From positions 1 to 5,266 of the forward strand of contig JBMYWH010000048.1 in NCBI GenBank assembly GCA_049607205.1: a stretch of DNA of 5,266 nucleotides, read 5' to 3'. The DNA is from JBELHR01 sp049607205. Its GTDB lineage: Bacteria; Bacteroidota; Bacteroidia; Flavobacteriales; Flavobacteriaceae. A program made the position numbers and the translations under genes. This document shows, one piece after another, positions 1 to 5,266 of this stretch. Positions within the stretch are counted from its first letter, which is position 1, and each line of letters begins with the position of its first letter. Below the pieces are notes generated by a model that worked only from the letters and a program-made list of their open reading frames with translations, was not told the DNA's origin and made no database searches.

Positions 1-773
1 GCAGGAGTTGTAATATTTACTTGATAATCTCCGAATTCTAGAGCGAATTCACTTCTTCCCCAGAATTGTTTGTTTTGCCATCCTTCTACATTGTCATATA
101 CACAAAGTCTTGGAAAGAATTGAGCAATAATATAGTTGTTGTTTCCGTCCTCGAAATGTTCAAATCCAGAACGACCACCTTGATCTACATAATTGTTGAT
201 GTTATACCACCACTTGATTGAGAATTGGAATGTTCCACCAGAGGCAAGAGGTTGTGGTAAATCGATTCTCATCATAGTACTGTTGATTACATGAGTCAAA
301 TCAGAACCATCAGCTGCTTTCACGTATTGGATCTTGAATCCTCCATCAAAACCTTCACTTACATATTTCGAATCAAATTGAGCTTCTGTAGCTACGGTTC
401 CAACTCTTGAAGTAGAAACATCTGGAGTTTTAGAATCTCTAGCTCTTACATTTTGGTCCAATTGAAGCCATAAATACTTAAGAGTATCATCAGAATTATT
501 GTGATAAGTAATAGATTCTTCACCGTAGATCTTTTGATTTTTATCATCTAAGGTAATGTCCATAACATAGTCTACTTTTTGTTGACTATATTTTTTTCCT
601 GGAGCTCCTGAAGCAGTTCTTTGCTCATTAGGAGTTGGTAAAACATCTTCCAATTGACGGAATTTGTTTTGATTGATGTGACCTTGTTGAGTTTCTTTGG
701 TTTCTTGAGAGTATCCTGTAAAAACCATTAAGAATGCTGCAACAAAAAGGGTGAGTTTTAATTGAAGTTTCAT
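1..773 (-). CDS. Exported M1-family metallopeptidase paralog, 5' part only (cut by window edge)
   Basis: The ATG at 773-771 opens a frame that runs without a stop to the left edge, giving 257 full codons. Residues 1-22 look like a Sec signal peptide: Lys at positions 2 and 6, a hydrophobic core around 8-19, and probable cleavage after YS before QET. The mature part aligns almost without gaps to residues 33-260 of the complete M1 peptidase at 904-3135. Shared landmarks include TASGAP (53-58), SQQKVDYVMDI (63-73), IKWWYNIN (186-193), QGGRSG (198-203) and FFPRLCVYDNVEGW (219-232). Over the last 93 comparable residues, 77 are identical. This part is the N-terminal beta-rich domain that precedes the catalytic domain in M1 enzymes. 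The zinc motif would lie outside the window, so activity cannot be judged. The gene follows the other M1 gene on the same strand but is separated from it by a terminator, so it probably has its own promoter. Family call is firm; substrate unknown. Confidence 0.93.
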   Translation of the reverse strand, partial: MKLQLKLTLFVAAFLMVFTGYSQETKETQQGHINQNKFRQLEDVLPTPNEQRTASGAPGKKYSQQKVDYVMDITLDDKNQKIYGEESITYHNNSDDTLKYLWLQLDQNVRARDSKTPDVSTSRVGTVATEAQFDSKYVSEGFDGGFKIQYVKAADGSDLTHVINSTMMRIDLPQPLASGGTFQFSIKWWYNINNYVDQGGRSGFEHFEDGNNNYIIAQFFPRLCVYDNVEGWQNKQFWGRSEFALEFGDYQVNITTP

Positions 774-833
774 TTAATTAAACTGTTTTTTGTTTTTTAT
801 CGCGGGCAATCTACACTTTTGTTTTGTTTCGTG

Positions 834-841
834 CAAAATTC
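834..841 (-). promoter_or_regulatory. Weak candidate -7 box for the partial M1 paralog
   Basis: On the minus strand these bases read GAATTTTG, matching five of the six fixed positions of the Bacteroidota -7 consensus TAnnTTTG. No TTG is present 19-20 bases upstream; the -33 region falls in the T-tract of the preceding terminator. If used, it would give a leader of roughly 55 nt that contains a short GC-rich patch (801-806). It is proposed mainly because the gene lies beyond a strong terminator and needs some promoter. Confidence 0.28.
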
Positions 842-857
842 TAGGTATTGAAATAAA

Positions 858-885
858 AAAAGCCATTTCGAAAGAAATGGCTTTT
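858..885 (-). terminator. Intrinsic terminator after the complete M1 peptidase gene
   Basis: A perfect 12-bp inverted repeat (858-869 with 874-885) encloses a 4-base loop at 870-873. Read on the minus strand, the stem AAAAGCCATTTC pairs with GAAATGGCTTTT around a TTTC loop, and the T run continues past the stem into TTTATTTC. The hairpin begins 18 bases after the TAA stop of the M1 gene (906-904). This is a typical rho-independent terminator for minus-strand transcription. The plus strand also has a short T run after the stem, but no plus-strand gene ends nearby. It marks the end of the 4513-to-904 transcription unit. Confidence 0.88.
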
Positions 886-903
886 AAAATTATAGGGTAA
901 AGA

Positions 904-3135
904 TTATCCCTTTACTTTGTTTTTTACTTCGTCAAACTTAGTCTCAGTTTTCTTAGGCCAAGCGTTGTTAGAAACATCAATATCAGCAGTTTCTAAATCT
1001 GGATCTAATTGAATTCCAACGATTTCTTTTTCAGAAGAAATAAGTTTATTCACTTCCTTATCGTTCATTCTCCAGATCTCAGCTGGATAAGTTTCTCTCT
1101 TTTTACTACCATCAGCATAAGTATACTCAACAATAATAGGCATTACTAATCCACCTGGTTTTTCAAATACAATTTCGTAAAAGAAGCTTGGTGCTTTTTT
1201 AGTAGCATCGCCATTTTTAGCAAGCATATCCTTAATCACTGGTAGGTCAGCAGCATTTGTTGCTTCACCATCTTTTGTAAGGTATAATAAAGGCCCTAAA
1301 TCTGCCAAGTTCGCTCCATAACGAGCAGCTAAATCTTTAGCTTCTTGAGTTGGTTGATCCGTTACATGGTATTGATCAACACCTTTTATAGCAATATCTG
1401 TATAGTCAGTAGTGTAGAACCAACCTCTGAAGAACCAGTCTAAATCCATAGCTGATGCATCTTCCATTGAACGGAAGAAATCAGCAGGAGTTGGGTGCTT
1501 AAACATCCATCTTTGAGAATAGGTTCTGAAAGCAGCATCAAATAGCTCAGGTCCCATAATCGTTTGACGTAACATATATAATCCAGCTGCTGGTTTAGTA
1601 TATGCGTTAGGTCCGAATTGATAAACATTGTTACCATTAGACATAATTGGAGCTAAATAAGCCTGATCTCCTCCCATATATCTTACGATATCCTTAGGTA
1701 GGTTTCCAGTATCAAAGTTAGGATCATACTCTATTTCAGCAAGAATTTCAACGAAAGAGTTAATCCCTTCATCCATCCAAGTCCATTGCCTTTCATCAGA
1801 GTTAACAATCATTGGGAAGAAATTGTGTCCAACTTCGTGAGTAATCACACCAATCATTCCGTTTTTAACACGGTCAGAATAAGTTCCATCAGGATTAGGA
1901 CGTCCATAGTTAAAACAAATCATAGGATATTCCATTCCTTGCTGTTTAGCATGTACTGAAATAGCCTTGTGATAAGGATAGTCAAAAGTGTATTTAGAAT
2001 AAACCTTTAATGTGTTAGCAACTACTCTTGTCGAATGCTCTTCCCATAACGGGTTTCCTTCTTTAGGGTATAAAGACTGAGCCATTACAGTTTTTCCATT
2101 AATGTCCACTGCCATTGCATCCCAAATATACTTTCTTGATGAAGCAAAGGCAAAGTCTCTTACGTTTTGAGCGTAATAAGTCCAAGTTTTTTCTTTTGTA
2201 CTTCTACCTTTTTCAGCCTCTTCAGCCTCTGCTTGAGTTACGATCATCACAGGATTCTCGAAGTCATTCATGGCTTGTTTGTAACGTTTCTGTTGTTCTT
2301 TTGAAAGAACTTTCTTTGCATTGGTTAATTTACCAGTTGCATCAACTACGTGATCTGCAGGAACCGTTAGGTTAACCGTATAATCTCCGAATTCTAAAGC
2401 AAATTCACTTCTACCCCAGAATTGCATGTTTTGCCATCCTTCTACATTATCATACACACATAGTCTAGGAAAGAACTGTGCGATGATATAATTATTGTTT
2501 CCGTCAGGAAAAGACTCATAACCAGAACGACCTCCTTGATTTACATAATCATTGATGTTATACCACCATTTGATTTTGAATTCCATAGTCGCACCCGGAG
2601 CTAAAGGTGTATCTAAATCGATACGCATCATTGTCCAGTTGATTTTGTAATTTAAATCTTGACCTGTAGTACTTTTTACAGCTTCAATTTTAAATCCTCC
2701 ATCAAACTTTTCACCCATAAATTCGTCTTCGAATTGTCCTGGTCTGTATAAAGGAGCAGGTCCACTTCCATTAACTAATGGAGTTTTTGAATCTGCAGCT
2801 CTCATATTTTGGTCTAACTGAATCCATAAGTATTCTAAATGATCTTTAGAATTGTTGTGGTAGGTGATTTTTTCATCTCCATAGATTCGGTTGTTTGCCT
2901 CATCTAAACGAATATCCATTACATAGTCAACTTTTTGTTGGCTGTAATTGTATCCTGGCGCTCCTGAAGCTGTATGCTGGTCATTTGGAGTCGCTAACAG
3001 ATCTTTCATCTGTCTAAATTTGTTGGTGTTCACATGCCCTTGAGGCTTCTCTTGTGGAGCTTCAGTTTCTTGTGCAAAGGAAGATCCTACTACAAGAAAA
3101 AGTGCAACAAAAAGAGCTGAAAGTGTTCTTTTCAT
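904..3135 (-). CDS. Exported M1-family zinc metallopeptidase (aminopeptidase-like)
   Basis: A 743-residue protein with a Sec signal peptide at 1-21 (ending SSFA before QET). Residues about 60-265 form the N-terminal beta-rich domain. The gluzincin site is complete: HEVGH at 433-437 and, exactly 18 residues later, the third zinc ligand Glu456 in WMDEG. Tyr512 in AYTKP fits the transition-state-stabilising Tyr of M1 enzymes. The position of the GxMEN exopeptidase motif is occupied by QGMEYP (399-404), which keeps Gly, Met and Glu but replaces Asn by Tyr. A charged, probably helical stretch (about 273-316) precedes the catalytic domain. Residues about 590-743 look beta-rich; there is no large ERAP1-like helical C-domain and no type IX secretion sorting domain that I can recognise. 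M1 enzymes remove N-terminal residues from peptides; here this would occur in the periplasm or at the surface. It is probably the last gene of a unit with the two genes upstream, ending at the terminator at 858-885. The ATG start gives a clean signal peptide. The exact peptide preference is not predictable. Confidence 0.95.
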   Translation of the reverse strand: MKRTLSALFVALFLVVGSSFAQETEAPQEKPQGHVNTNKFRQMKDLLATPNDQHTASGAPGYNYSQQKVDYVMDIRLDEANNRIYGDEKITYHNNSKDHLEYLWIQLDQNMRAADSKTPLVNGSGPAPLYRPGQFEDEFMGEKFDGGFKIEAVKSTTGQDLNYKINWTMMRIDLDTPLAPGATMEFKIKWWYNINDYVNQGGRSGYESFPDGNNNYIIAQFFPRLCVYDNVEGWQNMQFWGRSEFALEFGDYTVNLTVPADHVVDATGKLTNAKKVLSKEQQKRYKQAMNDFENPVMIVTQAEAEEAEKGRSTKEKTWTYYAQNVRDFAFASSRKYIWDAMAVDINGKTVMAQSLYPKEGNPLWEEHSTRVVANTLKVYSKYTFDYPYHKAISVHAKQQGMEYPMICFNYGRPNPDGTYSDRVKNGMIGVITHEVGHNFFPMIVNSDERQWTWMDEGINSFVEILAEIEYDPNFDTGNLPKDIVRYMGGDQAYLAPIMSNGNNVYQFGPNAYTKPAAGLYMLRQTIMGPELFDAAFRTYSQRWMFKHPTPADFFRSMEDASAMDLDWFFRGWFYTTDYTDIAIKGVDQYHVTDQPTQEAKDLAARYGANLADLGPLLYLTKDGEATNAADLPVIKDMLAKNGDATKKAPSFFYEIVFEKPGGLVMPIIVEYTYADGSKKRETYPAEIWRMNDKEVNKLISSEKEIVGIQLDPDLETADIDVSNNAWPKKTETKFDEVKNKVKG

Positions 3136-3136
3136 G

Positions 3137-3146
3137 TTGGTTTGGG
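3137..3146 (-). repeat. C/A-rich 10-mer ahead of the M1 start codon (copy 1)
   Basis: On the minus strand this reads CCCAAACCAA and ends one base before the ATG of the M1 gene. The same 10-mer lies ahead of the DUF6702 gene at 3691-3700. It stands out from the AT-rich leader around it. It is not a Shine-Dalgarno sequence, and its function, if any, is unknown. Confidence 0.4.
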
Positions 3147-3196
3147 TATTAATTATATCGAATTTTACGCAATATGTTAATTTTATTAAAATATAG

Positions 3197-3685
3197 CTAA
3201 TAATTTAACAAAGCTTTAGGCTTTTTTATGGTAACAATCTTGCTTTTGAATTTGCCAGCAACCTTGGTTTTGATAATATTTTCTTGTTGAGAATAGATTT
3301 CCATAAGTATATCATTGTCAACACTCATGCTTTTGAAACTCTCTACATCTTTACCTTCTACATAGAAGAAAATTTCATCTTGATCCAGTTCAGAGGCAAT
3401 ATAGCTCTGCTCAACCGTTTTATCATTAATTTCGATGACTAAATGCTTTTTTAAGTAAATAGCACTTAAGCTATCTAATTTGGTTTTATTGATTTTATCA
3501 ATTTGAATTTTCGGGTCGAAACTTTTTTGCAGAGCTAATTCGTAGTCATCGATAAATACACTTGTGATAATCTGTAAACTTTTTTGCTCTGAAACGTATT
3601 CAATTTGAGTAAGTGAGATATAGTATTTATGTACCCCAAAACTTAGTAGGAGTATGAAACTAAAGAATAGTAGTGTTTTTTTCAT
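3197..3685 (-). CDS. DUF6702-type small exported protein
   Basis: A 162-residue protein. I place the start at the ATG at 3685-3683, giving MKKTLLFFSF, because it leads straight into a signal peptide or N-terminal anchor (about 1-17). The frame stays open upstream to a TTG at 3706, but that would add RPKPNP before the signal, which is less likely. Directly after the hydrophobic segment comes HKYYISLTQIEY (19-30), which I recognise as the hallmark of DUF6702 proteins found in Bacteroidota, with IDDYE (45-49) further on. Predicted beta strands alternate with short Lys-rich turns. There is no cysteine, so it is not a lipoprotein, and I see no catalytic motif. Biochemical function is unknown. It starts 30 bp after the regulatory-domain gene and ends 61 bp before the M1 peptidase, all on the minus strand, which suggests co-transcription and an envelope role linked to the peptidase. 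The family call rests on remembered motif similarity. Confidence 0.85.
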   Translation of the reverse strand: MKKTLLFFSFILLLSFGVHKYYISLTQIEYVSEQKSLQIITSVFIDDYELALQKSFDPKIQIDKINKTKLDSLSAIYLKKHLVIEINDKTVEQSYIASELDQDEIFFYVEGKDVESFKSMSVDNDILMEIYSQQENIIKTKVAGKFKSKIVTIKKPKALLNY

Positions 3686-3690
3686 AGGGT

Positions 3691-3700
3691 TTGGTTTGGG
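3691..3700 (-). repeat. C/A-rich 10-mer ahead of the DUF6702 start codon (copy 2)
   Basis: On the minus strand this reads CCCAAACCAA, identical to the copy at 3137-3146, and lies five bases before the preferred ATG at 3685. It sits in the 30-bp gap after the upstream gene. If translation began at the TTG at 3706 instead, this motif would be coding. Confidence 0.4.
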
Positions 3701-3715
3701 ACGCAATTAACAATT

Positions 3716-4513
3716 TTAGTTTGGATTTTCATTGCTGAATTCTTGAATTGAGTTTTTTTTAACTTCGTTAAAAGCATCTATTGAACTAAGCATTTTATCC
3801 GCAAGTTGAAAGGGTCTATTTGCAACGTATATATCTAAGAGCTCCTCCTGTCCACAAAAATTGATGAAAGGGTCAATTTCATTTTCTTCTAATTTGAGAA
3901 TATCTGAAAAAAAGTAATTCCCCATATCCGCCTTCATTAAATGGATTACAACTTCTTGTTGTTTGAATTTTCTTAAATCTAATTTCCGTTGTAAATCTCC
4001 CGAGAAATATCTGTATATCTGTTCAATATTAGTAGTGATGATGGCGGTAACAGGAATTTTAAAGGTTTTCATCCGTTGATAAAGCTCCTTTTGATCCGTC
4101 CATTTTGCTTTGCGAACATTGGGAAGCTTAAGAGTTTCTTCATTGACGTGTTCCCCTGGAATATAAACTCCTTTTTCTTTTTCAAAGATAGATCTGTTGT
4201 CGAGAAGAACGGGATCAAGTTCATAGGTTCTATCTTGTAAAATCATTGCCGAATTACTCGAAAGCATCTGGGCATCCACAATTATTTGTTTTCTTTCGAA
4301 GTTCACGGAATGAATGAAGATTGTATCTCCAATCTTAGCTGCAATGTTTACTTTTCCATTTTCGTCAGAAAGACTAAGTTCATTATTCGTCTTATTAATA
4401 ATGTGCATATCCTGAATTTTTAGGCTATCTTTATTCATTAAAATAGTTTCGAATTGTTGTGCCTGTATATGAGCAGCGCATAGCATAATTAATAAACAGA
4501 GTATTTCTTTCAT
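3716..4513 (-). CDS. Exported protein with N-terminal carboxypeptidase-like regulatory domain
   Basis: A 265-residue protein. Residues 1-18 form a Sec signal peptide ending HIQA before QQF. Cys12 is preceded by IML, which does not fit a lipobox, so it is probably not a lipoprotein. Residues about 26-100 match the CarboxypepD_reg-like beta-sandwich pattern: an opening strand, then LSLSDENGKVNI (46-57), then AKIGDTIFIHSVNFERKQI (59-77). In Bacteroidota this domain occurs at the start of outer-membrane transporters and in small envelope proteins; it is a structural module, not a peptidase. Residues about 105-265 are mostly charged and probably helical, and I recognise no family there. No TonB box or beta-barrel follows, so this is not a truncated SusC-type receptor. 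It is the first gene of the probable unit running to 904, and is divergent from pepE across 42 bp. Its role is unknown; an envelope accessory protein for the M1 peptidase is inference from position only. Confidence 0.82.
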   Translation of the reverse strand: MKEILCLLIMLCAAHIQAQQFETILMNKDSLKIQDMHIINKTNNELSLSDENGKVNIAAKIGDTIFIHSVNFERKQIIVDAQMLSSNSAMILQDRTYELDPVLLDNRSIFEKEKGVYIPGEHVNEETLKLPNVRKAKWTDQKELYQRMKTFKIPVTAIITTNIEQIYRYFSGDLQRKLDLRKFKQQEVVIHLMKADMGNYFFSDILKLEENEIDPFINFCGQEELLDIYVANRPFQLADKMLSSIDAFNEVKKNSIQEFSNENPN

Positions 4514-4519
4514 GATTCG

Positions 4520-4550
4520 TTGATGAGCTAGAAATATACAATTATATTTA
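4520..4550 (+). promoter_or_regulatory. Candidate promoter for pepE
   Basis: TTG at 4520-4522 and TATATTTA at 4543-4550 are separated by 20 bases. This resembles the Bacteroidota primary-sigma pattern of TTG at -33 and TAnnTTTG at -7; only the final G is missing. Transcription would begin about six bases after the -7 box, at or next to the A of the ATG at 4556, implying a leaderless or nearly leaderless message. The region is so AT-rich that chance matches are likely. Confidence 0.42.
4531..4538 (-). promoter_or_regulatory. Candidate -7 box for the minus-strand unit
   Basis: Read on the minus strand, these bases are TATATTTC, matching TAnnTTTG except for the last base. The -33 element would fall inside the first codons of pepE, near 4559-4561, where there is TTT, not TTG. 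The resulting leader before the ATG at 4513 would be about a dozen bases. Some promoter must serve the regulatory-domain gene, and this is the best candidate in the 42-bp gap. Confidence 0.33.
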
Positions 4551-4555
4551 ATAGA

Positions 4556-5257
4556 ATGAAAAACATGATAATTGCAAGTACTTCAACCATCTACGGAAGT
4601 ACTTATTTGAGTTATTTAATAAAAGAAATTGATCAATTATACAGCGGAGTAGAGGAGGTGGTATTCATTCCTTTTGCTCGTCCTTCAGGAATTACTCATG
4701 ACGAGTATACCGATTTGGTTCAGCAGGCGTTTTCGGATTTGGGTATTTGTGTGAAAGGACTTCATGAATTTGATAATTATAAGGAGGCCTTAGAGCAAGC
4801 TCAAGGAATATTTACCGGTGGGGGTAATACCTTTCTATTAGTAAAAACTCTTCATGAAAATGCTTTGATGGAAGTTCTTAAATCTGTTGTTGAGAATGGA
4901 ACACCTTATTTAGGGACTAGTGCAGGAAGTAATATTTGTGGATTGGACATGAAGACCACTAATGATATGCCTATAGTAAGACCCGATTCGTTTAAATGTA
5001 CTGGTCTTATCCCTTTTAATATAAATGCACATTATCTAGACCCAGATCCTAATTCAAAACACAAAGGAGAGACTAGAGAAACGAGAATTAAGGAATTTCA
5101 CGGTTTTAATGAGCAGGTAGTCCTTGGCTTAAGAGAAGGCTCTTATCTTCGAGTCTTAGAAGATAAAACCATTTTAAAAGGTGGACTAAGTGCAAGAGTT
5201 TTTAAAAAGAATCAAGAAGCTTACGAGATAGAAAATGATTCTGAAATAAAGTTTTAA
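4556..5257 (+). CDS. pepE: Dipeptidase E (alpha-aspartyl dipeptidase, peptidase family S51)
   Basis: PepE hydrolyses dipeptides with an N-terminal aspartate in the cytoplasm, completing the breakdown of peptides that other peptidases leave. The protein is 233 residues, close to the 229 of the Salmonella enzyme, and has no signal peptide. Landmarks run in family order: FIPFA (37-41), DEYTD (49-53), TGGGNTF (87-93), the nucleophile elbow GTSAGSN (120-126) with Ser122, TTNDMPIV (134-141) with Asp137, NAHY (157-160) with His159, HKGETRETRIKEF (169-181), and Glu194. Ser122, Asp137, His159 and Glu194 correspond, shifted by two, to Ser120, Asp135, His157 and Glu192 of Salmonella PepE, so the catalytic residues are all present. 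The start is the ATG at 4556; Met4 at 4565 is a possible alternative. It is the only plus-strand gene here, divergent from the envelope-protein unit. Its TAA is followed by an A run and GC at the window edge, which could be the start of a terminator hairpin. Confidence 0.97.
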   Translation: MKNMIIASTSTIYGSTYLSYLIKEIDQLYSGVEEVVFIPFARPSGITHDEYTDLVQQAFSDLGICVKGLHEFDNYKEALEQAQGIFTGGGNTFLLVKTLHENALMEVLKSVVENGTPYLGTSAGSNICGLDMKTTNDMPIVRPDSFKCTGLIPFNINAHYLDPDPNSKHKGETRETRIKEFHGFNEQVVLGLREGSYLRVLEDKTILKGGLSARVFKKNQEAYEIENDSEIKF

Positions 5258-5266
5258 AAAAAAAGC

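Noticed and set aside
895..910. Small inverted repeat around the stop codon of the M1 gene (GGGTAA with TTATCCC)
   Set aside because: It is only six pairs with a bulge and a tiny loop. The much stronger hairpin at 858-885 explains termination.
1440..1637. Open frame of 65 codons inside the M1 gene on the same strand in another frame
   Set aside because: It lies wholly within the catalytic-domain coding sequence of the M1 peptidase, has no recognisable domain, and is a by-product of that gene.
2115..2375. Open frame of 86 codons on the plus strand
   Set aside because: It is antisense to the M1 gene. Its Leu-, Ser- and Gln-rich composition is what the reverse complement of that coding region would give, and I see no promoter or family motif.
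3136..3196. AT-only dyad (ATTTTATTAAAAT region) between the DUF6702 and M1 genes as a terminator
   Set aside because: It has no GC base pairs in the stem and too little space for a loop, so it is not a credible intrinsic terminator. A separate promoter in this gap is possible, but no good -33/-7 pair is visible.
3686..3700. G runs on the plus strand (GGG, GG, GGG with TTT spacers) resembling telomere repeats or a G-quadruplex
   Set aside because: There are only three G runs and one is just two bases long, so a quadruplex is not supported. It is better described as a shared leader 10-mer on the other strand.
3716..4513. Reading the regulatory-domain protein as a truncated TonB-dependent (SusC-like) receptor
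   Set aside because: There is no plug or beta-barrel sequence after the domain, the frame ends cleanly, and the C-terminal half has helical character unlike a barrel.
5255..5266. Start of a possible terminator after pepE (A run followed by GC)
   Set aside because: The composition resembles the left arm of the terminator at 858-885, but the window ends before any right arm, so no hairpin can be shown.

Overview
The window looks like part of a chromosome from a low-GC member of the Bacteroidota, most likely class Flavobacteriia. The DNA and the intergenic gaps are AT-rich. The start codons have no clear Shine-Dalgarno sequence, and the candidate -7 boxes resemble the TAnnTTTG type used in this phylum. 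The exported proteins are of families typical of these bacteria. I cannot name the genus from sequence alone. All coding sequence looks intact, and I see no mobile element, tRNA, rRNA or CRISPR array.

Layout, left to right. Positions 1-773 (minus strand) hold the first 257 codons of an exported M1-type metallopeptidase; the rest lies outside the left edge. Positions 774-903 hold its leader and the terminator of the next gene. Positions 904-3135 (minus) encode a complete 743-residue exported M1 metallopeptidase that is clearly paralogous to the first. Positions 3197-3685 (minus) encode a 162-residue exported protein of the DUF6702 type. Positions 3716-4513 (minus) encode a 265-residue exported protein with an N-terminal carboxypeptidase-like regulatory (CarboxypepD_reg-like) domain. 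Positions 4556-5257 (plus) encode cytoplasmic alpha-aspartyl dipeptidase PepE, divergent from the rest across only 42 bp.

The three genes from 4513 down to 904 probably form one transcription unit. The gaps are 30 and 61 bp, I see no GC-rich terminator inside, and a strong hairpin plus T-tract follows the M1 stop codon. The upstream paralog beyond that terminator would then use its own promoter or read-through.

The common theme is peptide breakdown. The M1 enzymes would act outside the cytoplasmic membrane on peptides taken from the environment or envelope. PepE would hydrolyse N-terminal aspartyl dipeptides inside the cell. The roles of the DUF6702 and regulatory-domain proteins are unknown. 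Their position just ahead of the M1 gene makes an accessory role to the peptidase a reasonable but untested idea.

Nothing here is convincingly a new class of system. The points most worth following are the old, selected tandem M1 duplication, the unannotated exported pair linked to it, the very compact divergent promoter region with a possible leaderless pepE transcript, and a shared C/A-rich 10-mer just ahead of two start codons.
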